In this document: piece by piece, positions 1 through 6,614 of the stretch
Layout of the letters: every line of letters starts with the position of its first letter
How positions within the stretch are numbered: position 1 is the first letter of the stretch
IMG/VR virus record: IMGVR_UViG_3300035211_000159
Location: 1 to 46,379 of that record
Source of the DNA: a virus
DNA length: 46,379 bases
Reading direction: 5' to 3' (one strand)
Translations under genes and position numbers: made by a program
The notes under the pieces: generated by a model
Databases searched by the model: none
Seen by the model: the letters and a program-made list of their open reading frames with translations, nothing else
Told to the model about the DNA's origin: nothing

Positions 1-75
1 GATCGTAGGCGTCCAGTATATCCTTGAGCACCCCCCTTAGCCGCTTGTCCTGCCCCTTGGCGATCTCCACCGCCC
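1..75. repeat. Terminal direct repeat, left copy
   Basis: These 75 bases are identical to the last 75 bases of the window. A small minus-strand reading frame continues in frame from this end into the other end. This is what an assembler leaves when a circular or terminally redundant phage genome is closed. The first 20 bases are not part of the internal 86-base repeat also found at 1702, which argues against a chance join inside that repeat. Confidence 0.95.
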
Positions 76-214
76 GTTGCAGGATGTCTCGCTCCTGCTC
101 CAGGGCTTCATAGTCGGCGTATTTTATCCATTCACCGTCTTCTATAGGCTGCATCCCCCCGCATTTACGTATGCCGCGTTCTCTCACCATAAGGTGCATG
201 TATCTATCCCCCAT
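1..214 (-). CDS. Small coiled-coil accessory protein, N-terminal part (continues across the origin)
   Basis: The ATG at 214 opens a frame that runs off the left end of the window and continues at the right end to a TGA at 46227-46225. The joined protein is about 97 residues. It carries the array motif YADYEALEQERDILQ followed by a long amphipathic coiled coil, and ends in EEVGE. The coil is encoded by the 86-bp repeat shared with the gene at 1575-1835. It belongs to a tandem array of small accessory genes. The function is unknown; a coiled-coil partner or decoy role is only a guess. Confidence 0.75.
   Translation of the reverse strand, partial: MGDRYMHLMVRERGIRKCGGMQPIEDGEWIKYADYEALEQERDILQRAVEIAKGQDKRLRGVLKDILDAYD
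21..106. repeat. 86-bp exact repeat, copy A
   Basis: The 86 bases here recur without a mismatch at 1702-1787. Both copies encode, on the minus strand, the coiled-coil stretch ALEQERDILQRAVEIAKG of two small paralogous proteins. The identity at DNA level suggests recent duplication or gene conversion between array members. Confidence 0.9.
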
Positions 215-240
215 CACTCCCCCACCTCCTCCTTGACAAT

Positions 241-525
241 TTATAGCTCTGCCTCTAGCCATGCCCGCCAACACTTAGAACAATCGCTATAGAAAAATTC
301 GCAACTTGCACCAGGCGGACAGGCGAGGCTCAGACTATCTTCATCCGCCAATTCCAACAAAATCGGCTGTAATCGGTTCCACCGATTCCGCAACCGATCT
401 CGCTCCTTCTCCAGGGCTTCATAGTCTGTGTACTTTACCCATTCCCCTGTCTTACTTGTCCATACAGCGTCCGGGTGTACCGTATTACCATATCTTTTAC
501 AGAAAGAAGTATACCGTTTCACCAT
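241..525 (-). CDS. Small accessory protein with YxALExERD coiled coil and C-terminal cysteines
   Basis: About 94 residues. The ATG at 525 is preceded by the array's standard ribosome site (GGAAGGAGGAGG then AGTG). The middle contains YTDYEALEKERDRLR, the signature coiled-coil motif of at least four neighbours. The C-terminus has four cysteines (CPPGASC and CSKC region) that could bind a metal ion. It lies between a zinc-ribbon-like gene and the origin-spanning coiled-coil gene. Function unknown; no signal peptide or membrane segment is visible. Confidence 0.7.
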   Translation of the reverse strand: MVKRYTSFCKRYGNTVHPDAVWTSKTGEWVKYTDYEALEKERDRLRNRWNRLQPILLELADEDSLSLACPPGASCEFFYSDCSKCWRAWLEAEL

Positions 526-546
526 CACTCCTCCTCCTTCCTGTCC

Positions 547-780
547 TTATGTCTTAAATATGACGCCATTCCGGATAACGTCACATCCACAATCGTAGCA
601 GATAAACATGGAAAACGTGGACACTTCATCAAAAAGATAAGTCGATCCGCATAGACGACATTTGATTTTCAATATGTCTTTATTTCCCAAATCCTCTTCG
701 GTGGCGCACCCACAGGGTTTTTCGTCTCCATGGTTTGCGTGCGCTTTGGGAACTCTAGTGGGAACTCTGGGTTGTTTCAC
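547..780 (-). CDS. Small zinc-ribbon-like protein
   Basis: Seventy-seven residues. The GTG start at 780 overlaps the stop of the upstream gene (GTGA), so translation is likely coupled. Cysteine pairs CGC, CRLC and CYDC plus a further CD pattern resemble a small zinc ribbon, a fold often used for nucleic-acid or protein contacts. The last residues do not form the usual EEVG tail. Instead the intergenic stretch after its TAA carries the GGAGGAGG site for the next gene. Function unknown. Confidence 0.7.
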   Translation of the reverse strand: MKQPRVPTRVPKAHANHGDEKPCGCATEEDLGNKDILKIKCRLCGSTYLFDEVSTFSMFICYDCGCDVIRNGVIFKT

Positions 781-1160
781 TTCTCCCCCACCTCCTCCCG
801 CTCCTGTATTAGCTTTCTTGCTTTGTGCCTGAGTTCATTGTAGAGCGCATACTCTGCGCAATCACAGTCGCAAACGCTATCCGGGTGACCGCATTCATGC
901 TGCGGAGGTGACGGTCCGTATTGGCCCAAAGCGCGGAGCATTTCAGCCAGCATTTCCCGTAGCCGATCCCGCTCCTTTTCCAAATCAGTCTCGCGATTAA
1001 AGGTAGCCACTAGCACATATCCCAAGCATTCGGGGCAATACCCGTCAGCCTCCACTACAGCCTCCAAGGCACAACGCGTACATAACCTGCATTCAGGGCA
1101 AAGCTCTTTTGTTTCGCCGCAATTGTAGCATTCTCCATGAAATCTTTTCTTTTCCCCCAT
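777..1160 (-). CDS. Cys-rich zinc-binding plus coiled-coil protein, paralogue A
   Basis: 127 residues. The N-terminal half has ordered cysteines: CYNCGETKELCPEC, CTRC, then CPEC, as in treble-clef or B-box-like zinc modules. The second half carries LEKERDRLRE, the array's coiled-coil motif, then a His/Cys patch (ECGHPDSVCDCDC). The next gene upstream (1160-1582) has the same order of zinc module then coil, so the two are tandem duplicates. The ATG at 1160 overlaps the previous TGA, and its own tail EEVGEK holds the ribosome site of the following GTG-start gene. Function unknown. Confidence 0.75.
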   Translation of the reverse strand: MGEKKRFHGECYNCGETKELCPECRLCTRCALEAVVEADGYCPECLGYVLVATFNRETDLEKERDRLREMLAEMLRALGQYGPSPPQHECGHPDSVCDCDCAEYALYNELRHKARKLIQEREEVGEK

Positions 1161-1582
1161 CACTCCCCCACCTCCTCCCTGGCCTTTACAAAAAAAGCAA
1201 TAGAGTCGAGTCTTCCTTCAATTCGTCCGACGATGTTGGCTATATTAGAAAGAACACCGAATTCATAGGATGCACGATTGCGCCTGATGACATTTTCCAA
1301 GTCTAAACGTGAGTTTCGCAATAGCGGCAAGTCGTCGATGAGCCCTTGCATTGCCTCCCGCAGCCGATCCCGCTCCTTTTCTAAGTAAACTTGCCGATCT
1401 TGTGCATCTTCCAATACGCGCCCTATACATGCCGGACAATAATGTCCATCTTCGACTGTAGCCTTCATTGCACATTGAGCGCAAAGGTCACAGACAAAAC
1501 AAATGGCCTTTTCTTTGCGGCAGATATGACAGCACCCTTCGACTTCTTCCCCTTCTACAATTTCATACAGCTGATCACCCAT
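1160..1582 (-). CDS. Cys-rich zinc-binding plus coiled-coil protein, paralogue B
   Basis: 140 residues. The cysteine pattern CCHICRKEKAICFVC, CAQC and CPAC parallels the neighbouring paralogue, followed by YLEKERDRLREAMQGL and a long helical C-terminus. It starts with the ATG at 1582 inside the end of the upstream gene (ATGGGTGA overlap) and ends EEVGE, where TGA overlaps the next ATG. Its retention of the zinc ligands despite sequence divergence suggests that the module is functional. The partner is unknown. Confidence 0.75.
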   Translation of the reverse strand: MGDQLYEIVEGEEVEGCCHICRKEKAICFVCDLCAQCAMKATVEDGHYCPACIGRVLEDAQDRQVYLEKERDRLREAMQGLIDDLPLLRNSRLDLENVIRRNRASYEFGVLSNIANIVGRIEGRLDSIAFFVKAREEVGE

Positions 1583-1835
1583 CCCCCACTTCCCCCCTGG
1601 CCTCTCTGGCCTTGCTCAACAAGTTTTTTAGTGTATCCAGGTATATCATTGAGTTGTTGTTCTGCACCGCCATCACCACTTCTTCCACCGCTTCTACCAA
1701 CTCCTTGAGCACCCCCCTTAGCCGCTTGTCCTGCCCCTTGGCGATCTCCACCGCCCGTTGCAGGATGTCTCGCTCCTGCTCCAGGGCATTATAGAGCAGC
1801 AAGAGTTCCCCGTATTTTGTGACCTCGCTCCCCAT
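1575..1835 (-). CDS. Small coiled-coil accessory protein, near-duplicate of the origin-spanning gene
   Basis: Eighty-six residues starting MGSE. It shares the NALEQERDILQ coil with the origin-spanning gene, and 86 bases are identical. A second helical half follows and the tail is GEVGDG. The ATG at 1835 overlaps the upstream TGA. The 33-base start region, including the ribosome site, is also repeated at the next upstream gene start (around 2083), which suggests duplication of whole cassettes with their translation signals. Confidence 0.75.
   Translation of the reverse strand: MGSEVTKYGELLLLYNALEQERDILQRAVEIAKGQDKRLRGVLKELVEAVEEVVMAVQNNNSMIYLDTLKNLLSKAREARGEVGDG
1702..1787. repeat. 86-bp exact repeat, copy B
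   Basis: Exact copy of bases 21-106, lying inside the paralogous gene at 1575-1835. The flanking codons differ, so the conserved block is bounded within the coding sequence. Confidence 0.9.
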
Positions 1836-2083
1836 CACTCCTCCTCCCGCCCCTCCGCTCCTTGGAACGCCTCGGCCTTGCCCTTTTCGGTGACGAAAAA
1901 TATTGGATCAGGTACCCAGCTACGAAAGCTCTTTACCATGTATCCCTGCTCAACCAACCAGAGCAACGCCCCCCAGTCTGGTGCCCCCGGACCCGAAACA
2001 AAATGATTTCGGTAATGGGACCTGTTGCCCAGGGCATGTTCAAGGATGTGCCGGTGCTTCTCGATGCTATGCTCGCTCCCCAT
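1835..2083 (-). CDS. Small phage protein, possible winged-helix-like
   Basis: Eighty-two residues beginning MGSEHS. The core HALGNRSHYRNHFV, followed by a GALLWLVEQG helix and FFVTEKGKAEA, resembles a widespread family of small phage proteins whose layout suggests a winged-helix-like fold. The family role is not known to me. Start and stop both overlap neighbours by one base (TGATG). The C-terminal GREEE is encoded by the GGAGGAGG ribosome site for the gene at 1575-1835. Confidence 0.7.
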   Translation of the reverse strand: MGSEHSIEKHRHILEHALGNRSHYRNHFVSGPGAPDWGALLWLVEQGYMVKSFRSWVPDPIFFVTEKGKAEAFQGAEGREEE

Positions 2084-2472
2084 CACTCCTCCTCCCGCCC
2101 CTCCACTGGGGGCTTGGCCATTTGTTTTGCCTCTATTAAAGCACGTTCCGCTTTGTCCAATCGCATCTTACACAAGAACACATGCCTTTCGCACCGATAT
2201 AAAAAACTGATCATTGCTTCTCGCTTATCATGGTAAGCATATCGTTTCATGGGCCTGGTCCCCATCCAGGTGCGCTCTTTTATAAACCGCCGCTTCGGTT
2301 TATAAACATTGCCGTCCATTACAACCCACACCCCGCAAGGTGTTATTTTTACCACTACATACTCAATGAGTTCGACGCGAACCGTAAAGCCGAGACTGCA
2401 ATCATCATCGCCCAGGCCCGCCGCATAATATACCGCGTGATACCGATACCGTTTGTCGCCTATTTTAGTCAT
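2083..2472 (-). CDS. Hypothetical phage protein
   Basis: 129 residues. The N-terminal half is beta-rich (VELIEYVVVKITPCGVWVV). The second half is basic and helical (KRYAYHDKREAMISFL, then an alpha helix LDKAERALIEAKQ), and the tail is GREEE. It follows the cytosine methyltransferase with a three-base gap, so it is probably in the same transcript. The fragment KRYAYHDKREA is typical of small phage accessory proteins of unknown role. No enzyme motif is visible. Confidence 0.65.
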   Translation of the reverse strand: MTKIGDKRYRYHAVYYAAGLGDDDCSLGFTVRVELIEYVVVKITPCGVWVVMDGNVYKPKRRFIKERTWMGTRPMKRYAYHDKREAMISFLYRCERHVFLCKMRLDKAERALIEAKQMAKPPVEGREEE

Positions 2473-2475
2473 CTC

Positions 2476-3270
2476 TCACCCCCGCCCCTCCCCGCCGCCG
2501 CCCGGGACGAGGAGGGGCACGATATCTCGATATGCCATTACAAATTCCGCCGCGACTTCCGGGACGATAGCGTTTCCAATACCTTGGAGTGCAGCCACGC
2601 GACCGGGAAACCCATGAGCCAGAGGGAAAAGCGCGGGTTCAGTCGGTATCCTGCGGAGTTTTCCGTCTTGGCAAGGGAGCCACCGGGCGTCACTCCACGG
2701 GCCACTTCGTTCAGCGGTCGGGGGTTGGTCAGTTCCTTTTTGTGCCCTTCCCCCTTGTGATCCCTGGCGCTGCATGTCGGCCACCCAGAACAGTCGCTGC
2801 CGGATGTGCGGCGCCCCGACGCCCGCAGCGCACAGATCGGCAGCCCCGACGCCGTATCCCATCTCTTCCAGGTCAGCTCGTATACCGGCGAACCACCCCC
2901 TCCCAAGTGCCGACGCAACCTGCTCTCCAAAGACAACTGAAGGACGACACTCCAGGATGAGGCGGCAGAACTCCGGCCAGAGATGCCTTTCATCTTCATG
3001 GCCTTTTCGAGATCCCGCCATCGAAAGGGGTTGACACGGGCAAGAGCCGGTCCAAACAGGCTCATCTGGTAGCCACCCGGCAAGTTGGAGCGCATAGGGC
3101 CAGCCTCCGATTCCGGCGAACAGGTGGACCCGGGTATACCCTTCGAGGTCTTTCGCTTGGACATCTTCAATCCCCCTTTCATCCACCGTCCCTGGTGGAA
3201 TCAGTTCCAGGTCGATCAACGCTCTCAGCCAGGCTGCCGCCTTGGGATCATTTTCGTTGTAGTAGTTCAC
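2476..3270 (-). CDS. DNA cytosine-5 methyltransferase
   Basis: 264 residues. It transfers a methyl group from S-adenosylmethionine to C5 of cytosine in DNA, probably to protect phage DNA from host restriction. Motif I FAGIGG (about 51-56), motif IV SCPCQP with the catalytic Cys79, motif VI as GEQV (about 115-118, an EQV version of ENV) and motif VIII QRLFWVA are all visible. The C-terminal GNAIVPEVA matches the last family motif. The start is GTG at 3270 without a strong ribosome site. The protein is short and its target-recognition region (160-210) is reduced. A second frame with its own conserved motifs lies inside it. Confidence 0.88.
   Translation of the reverse strand: MNYYNENDPKAAAWLRALIDLELIPPGTVDERGIEDVQAKDLEGYTRVHLFAGIGGWPYALQLAGWLPDEPVWTGSCPCQPLSMAGSRKGHEDERHLWPEFCRLILECRPSVVFGEQVASALGRGWFAGIRADLEEMGYGVGAADLCAAGVGAPHIRQRLFWVADMQRQGSQGGRAQKGTDQPPTAERSGPWSDARWLPCQDGKLRRIPTEPALFPLAHGFPGRVAALQGIGNAIVPEVAAEFVMAYRDIVPLLVPGGGGEGRG
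2538..3164 (-). CDS. Overlapping-frame ORF inside the methyltransferase, methyltransferase-associated family
   Basis: A frame of about 208 residues nested in the +1 frame of the cytosine methyltransferase. It is not random sequence: it carries LTWKRWDTASGLPICALRAS, GWPTCSARDHKGEG, LNPRFSLWLMGFPVAW and a C-terminal SSRKSRR. I recognise this order from phage proteins annotated next to or over C5 methyltransferases. The ATG at 3164 has an AGGGGGA ribosome site eight bases upstream; an earlier ATG is at 3182. Either this is a real second product, or the motifs are a conserved shadow of the methyltransferase codons. The function is not known to me. Confidence 0.5.
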   Translation of the reverse strand: MSKRKTSKGIPGSTCSPESEAGPMRSNLPGGYQMSLFGPALARVNPFRWRDLEKAMKMKGISGRSSAASSWSVVLQLSLESRLRRHLGGGGSPVYELTWKRWDTASGLPICALRASGRRTSGSDCSGWPTCSARDHKGEGHKKELTNPRPLNEVARGVTPGGSLAKTENSAGYRLNPRFSLWLMGFPVAWLHSKVLETLSSRKSRRNL

Positions 3271-3301
3271 TCTCTACTGCCCAGGACGAGGAGGGGATTC
3301 A

Positions 3302-3664
3302 TCATTGTGCCCACCAATCCACCAGGGCGTGGACCTTGGGAGACCGATTGGTTTCCACGGCCTGGATGGCGGACAGGCTCAGGCCGGATTCGTGTGCCAC
3401 TTCTTCCAGGGTCATGCCTTCACGTCGACGCTTGAGCCAGCACCATTCCCCGGGGGACAAGGTCAGTTTGTCCCGGGTATCCAGCAAAAGGCAAAGGCTT
3501 GGTGCCAGTCGTGGGTCGCCTTCCAAGGGTTGTTCATTCTCCCACCGGTTGAGTTGTTCCAGGGGGATGTCCATTTTCTTGGCGGCGTCAGTCTTGGTGA
3601 GCCCTTGCCGGCGGCGCCACAGGGCCAGGCACTCGCCGGTGGTTAATTGTTCCTTGTGGTTCAT
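3302..3664 (-). CDS. Double helix-turn-helix regulator (XRE/Cro-like)
   Basis: 120 residues with two helix-turn-helix units. The first is at about 9-31 (ECLALWRRRQGLTKTDAAKK, then the recognition helix region PLEQLNRWE) and the second at about 84-107 (MTLEEVAHESGLSLSAIQAVE). The protein probably binds DNA and controls early genes. The ATG overlaps the RusA stop (ATGA), so the two are coupled. A 16-base palindrome lies 35 bases upstream of the RusA start and could be its operator, which would make the regulator autogenous; this is inference. Confidence 0.75.
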   Translation of the reverse strand: MNHKEQLTTGECLALWRRRQGLTKTDAAKKMDIPLEQLNRWENEQPLEGDPRLAPSLCLLLDTRDKLTLSPGEWCWLKRRREGMTLEEVAHESGLSLSAIQAVETNRSPKVHALVDWWAQ

Positions 3665-4074
3665 TTTTTGTCTACCTCCATGCCGTATTGTCCACAGGAT
3701 ACCATTATTTGAGATTTTTTGGAATTATTTTCCCAAGTTAATCGGTTCAACCAAAACCACCGATCATTGATGCCGGTGCCGTCCTGGACGGCATCGGCTA
3801 CGAGATCCAGGCAGTTGATGGGATCGCCCCGGTGGTTGGGGATCTCCACGTGGAGGGCCAGCCACAGTTTCCCTTTCCACGGGGTGATGTGTTTCCGGGT
3901 GAGCTCGGCCCGGATCAGGGTAGCCAGGGCGTCCCGTCGCTGGCGAGCGTGGGGTGCAAGGTATTTCCCCGGCTTCCCTTTGATGGACTTCCAGATGCGG
4001 TTTTTCGACCATTGCCAGTCGAAGGGAAGGCTGACTGTGAGTTTCCAACCCCGTTTTTCATTTTTTTCATTCAT
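3661..4074 (-). CDS. rusA: RusA-like Holliday junction resolvase
   Basis: 137 residues, close to the usual RusA length. The family cuts four-way DNA junctions symmetrically and resolves recombination and replication intermediates before packaging. The acidic metal-binding pattern is visible as GDP-N-LD-VADA-ND (Asp84, Asn87, Asp90, Asp94, Asp104). The N-terminal LPFDWQWSKNR resembles the family opening (P..P.S.N). It is the first gene of a minus-strand run with the regulator and methyltransferase after it. The context of AAA_24, DUF669 and nuclease genes supports a recombination role. Confidence 0.8.
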   Translation of the reverse strand: MNEKNEKRGWKLTVSLPFDWQWSKNRIWKSIKGKPGKYLAPHARQRRDALATLIRAELTRKHITPWKGKLWLALHVEIPNHRGDPINCLDLVADAVQDGTGINDRWFWLNRLTWENNSKKSQIMVSCGQYGMEVDKK

Positions 4075-4108
4075 TTTCCATTGACCCGTAAAAACGTAAG
4101 TCCTTTGG

Positions 4109-4124
4109 TTCTATGGACATAGAA
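4109..4124. promoter_or_regulatory. Operator-like palindrome upstream of rusA
   Basis: The sequence TTCTATGGACATAGAA has perfect 7-base arms around a 2-base centre, 35 bases upstream of the RusA ATG on the minus strand. Just upstream, TAAAAT (minus strand, 4128-4133 region) could serve as a -10 box, although no clear -35 is seen. The geometry fits a dimeric helix-turn-helix repressor, and such a gene lies in this operon. Confidence 0.4.
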
Positions 4125-4158
4125 TAGACATTTTATGTTTTTTTCTCTTTTTCTTTCT

Positions 4159-4338
4159 TTATATATATATGCGCGCGCACGCGCGAGGGGCGCCCTCCCC
4201 CCTCCCCCGGGGGACCCCCTTGCAAAACCGAAAAAAGCGTAAAAACGATTTGGCGTAGATACCTAAGGCTTTGTGGGTTCGGGGGTTGTGACGGGTTCCG
4301 TCTTTTTCCGGTTGGGTGGCGTTTGCGAAAATTTTCAT
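4159..4338 (-). CDS. Doubtful short ORF overlapping the primase stop
   Basis: A 59-codon frame starts with an ATG that overlaps the primase TGA (ATGA), which would allow translational coupling. The first half (MKIFANATQPEKDGTRHN) is ordinary, but the last 20 residues are encoded by the low-complexity G/C and AT-repeat tract, which is unlike a real protein end. I list it because nothing else explains this 260-base gap, but it may be non-coding. Confidence 0.22.
   Translation of the reverse strand: MKIFANATQPEKDGTRHNPRTHKALGIYAKSFLRFFRFCKGVPRGRGEGAPRACARIYI
4160..4186. other. Alternating purine-pyrimidine tract with Z-DNA potential
   Basis: An uninterrupted alternating run switches from TATATA to GCGCGC steps over about 27 bases, with a 24-base pyrimidine-rich tract next to it on the left and G/C-rich blocks on the right. 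It sits in the only gap of the DNA-metabolism operon (4075-4334), between primase and resolvase. This kind of easily unwound or Z-prone sequence could serve a structural or origin role; this is speculative. Confidence 0.5.
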
Positions 4339-6614
4339 GTTCGTGCCTCGGGGTTGAGTCGGGCGTAGACCGGGGTGACTTCGAGTCGGGGGTCATCGGC
4401 CAGGGTTTGCCAGACCTGGGGCAGGTGCCGGCGGTCCCGGGCGGACCGGAACGAGGCCCGGTAAACCTTGTCGCCGTTCTGGGATTCCAGCCGTTTCCAG
4501 ACCTTAGTGTAGACTTTCTCCCAGTCGTCCTTGGCGGTGCCAAACCGTAGCTGGTAGGCCAGGTGGTTGGCGGACCAGGTGGCGATCTGAACCGCGGTGT
4601 CCACGTCGTTCCGGCAGATCGTGGCGGTGAGTGGGTTGGAGCTCCTCCCGCAGGCAAGAACCAGGGCTAGGGGTAGGGCCACGCCGGGCAGGCGTCGCAA
4701 GACGGCCATGGATACCTCTTGGTTGTCGCCGTCCAGGGTCATGGCCCGCTGGTCCAATTGGTTAACCAAGTAGTCCCAATATTCCCGGGCTGTGTCATTC
4801 TCCCACCCCAGACGGACGGGTTCTGTTCGGTCCGCATTAGCTCGGGACAGCAGGGAGGGCGGGGTATGTTCGGGGATGGGTGTCTCCACCAGGTGGGACA
4901 GCCACGCAATCAGGCGCTGTGGCACGTCATTCAGGCCCATGGTGGGACTTTTCAGGGGGAAATGGGACTTGGTATGCAGGACCAGGTGACGGCCCAGGAA
5001 ACCGTCTGTAATGGACTCTGTGGTGAGGCCTTCGTAAAACGCCGTCGGGGTGCACCAACCCGAGACCGTCAATACAGGACTCCAGAGTCCACGTTTCCAC
5101 TCGGGGAACCGGGTGCGGAGGGGGTGCTTGGGGGACAATGGATAGAGTTTATAGACGCTGGTGCGTTGGGACGTGAGGGACCGGATGGCGTGGGACATGG
5201 AGGACTGGTTGGCGGTCCACTGTTTCAGGGCGTGTCCGTATTCGTCGATTTGCAGACTGGTTTGTCCATGATATTCCAGGACGACCTCATCCAGCTGGGC
5301 CTTGTGGAAGGGGGTTTCGGCCATGACGCCAACGCCCAGGTCCTTGGTGGCGTGGATAACGTGGGCCACGCACGCCTGGGGAATGTCTTTCCCGGCGCCG
5401 GAGGGTGCCAGGGTGGCCAGGACCAGACCGGCGCCGGTGTCATCGGGGCCGCGGACCCGGCGTGACAGGCAACCGGACACCAGGGTGATCGTGGCGGCCA
5501 GGGCCAGGGTGGGGTCGGCGCGTCGGGCGCATTGCAGGATCCAGTTCGCGGTGTCCCGCATGGGTCCGGTCAGGCGGTCTATGATCTTCCTGGCGGGAAA
5601 TTCGCCCGGATTGACCACGTCCTGACCCAGGACGGACTTCAGGATGGCAGCTTGGTCTTCTTGGGATTTTCGAACCACCTGGGGGACGGCGGCCAGGGTG
5701 GGTTTCCATCCCTTGTCCGTGGCCAGCTTCCAGAAGCTGGCGATGGATCGGGGGTTGGGTAATTCGAGGGAACGGAAGGACCGCCATTTCTTCCGCAGTT
5801 CCTTGGCGCCCGGGTATTTCGCGCCTTGGCGGGACCAGGTGTCCCAGATTTCCAGGCCTTCGGGCTTGCCGCCGAAGTAGTCGTGCAGGGCGGCGCCGAC
5901 GTTCAGGGCCCAGTCTTCGTAGCCACAGTCGGGGTCGATGAGTTTCAGGGCAGTTTGGATGTTTGCGACTTCGTGAGGACGGACCCGACCCGGGCCGCGT
6001 TTGGCCGTCCCGTCCCGGGATGTCTCGGGTGCGGGCCCGGTGACCAGGGACAGCAGCTGGGGGGGTGCCGGGCGCAGGCAGGCCAGGTCTCGGACCCAAT
6101 CGTAGCGTTGACCCGTGATGTGGGTGCTGGGGGGTGCGACGACGTAACCGTGGTGACCCCGGACGTCGATGGGGAGTTCCTTTCCGGCGACCAGGAGGCC
6201 TTGGCGATTGGGGACATGGATGTGGTCTTCCATGGAAAAGTAGAAATGGGATCCACCGCCTCCGGTATCCACGGCGGCGGTGCGCATGCATTGGGGGTCT
6301 CCCCAATCCCGGGCCATAGCCAGCAGTTCCCGGGTGCCGTCGACACCTTTCTTCTTGTCGCAGTCGACGACAAACACGGTGTGCCCTGTGGCGATGGCGA
6401 TATTGGCCTGAGGGTATTTTGTCCACCAAGTGGTGACGGTGTCCGTATCGTCGGTGGCGTCCAGGATCCCGTTGGGGCAGAGTTCCCCGATGGGGTGCTT
6501 CCCGGAATCGCGGGGAGGGTGTTTTCCCTTGCAGGCGCATTTCCCGTCTTCGATCCACCAGAGTGGGGTGACGGGAAATCCGGCTTCCGCATATTCTAAC
6601 GCGTGATCACGCAT
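4335..6614 (-). CDS. Bifunctional primase-polymerase with DUF3987-type helicase domain
   Basis: 759 residues. The N-terminal prim-pol domain (1-190) makes primers. Its catalytic acids are in FVVDCDKKKG (Asp84, Asp86), with SHFYF (122-126) and the conserved DVRGHHGYVVAPPS (150-163). A linker (210-310) resembles the small PriCT-type helical domain. The C-terminal half carries a P-loop APSGAGKD (403-410) and a Walker-B-like LQIDEYG, as in DUF3987 replicative helicase domains. Together they would open and prime the phage origin and then rely on host polymerase. The ATG overlaps the stop of the preceding gene (TGATG). Confidence 0.85.
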   Translation of the reverse strand: MRDHALEYAEAGFPVTPLWWIEDGKCACKGKHPPRDSGKHPIGELCPNGILDATDDTDTVTTWWTKYPQANIAIATGHTVFVVDCDKKKGVDGTRELLAMARDWGDPQCMRTAAVDTGGGGSHFYFSMEDHIHVPNRQGLLVAGKELPIDVRGHHGYVVAPPSTHITGQRYDWVRDLACLRPAPPQLLSLVTGPAPETSRDGTAKRGPGRVRPHEVANIQTALKLIDPDCGYEDWALNVGAALHDYFGGKPEGLEIWDTWSRQGAKYPGAKELRKKWRSFRSLELPNPRSIASFWKLATDKGWKPTLAAVPQVVRKSQEDQAAILKSVLGQDVVNPGEFPARKIIDRLTGPMRDTANWILQCARRADPTLALAATITLVSGCLSRRVRGPDDTGAGLVLATLAPSGAGKDIPQACVAHVIHATKDLGVGVMAETPFHKAQLDEVVLEYHGQTSLQIDEYGHALKQWTANQSSMSHAIRSLTSQRTSVYKLYPLSPKHPLRTRFPEWKRGLWSPVLTVSGWCTPTAFYEGLTTESITDGFLGRHLVLHTKSHFPLKSPTMGLNDVPQRLIAWLSHLVETPIPEHTPPSLLSRANADRTEPVRLGWENDTAREYWDYLVNQLDQRAMTLDGDNQEVSMAVLRRLPGVALPLALVLACGRSSNPLTATICRNDVDTAVQIATWSANHLAYQLRFGTAKDDWEKVYTKVWKRLESQNGDKVYRASFRSARDRRHLPQVWQTLADDPRLEVTPVYARLNPEART

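Noticed and set aside
4133-4657. Pro/Arg/Ser-rich minus-strand ORF of 174 codons over the primase 3' end
   Set aside because: Low-complexity composition from an out-of-frame reading of the primase gene, then the AT/GC repeat tract; no conserved motif.
5440-6592. Long Arg/Pro-rich minus-strand ORFs within the prim-pol gene
   Set aside because: Alternative frames of a gene with clear prim-pol and P-loop motifs; unlike the methyltransferase locus they show no recognisable conserved motifs.
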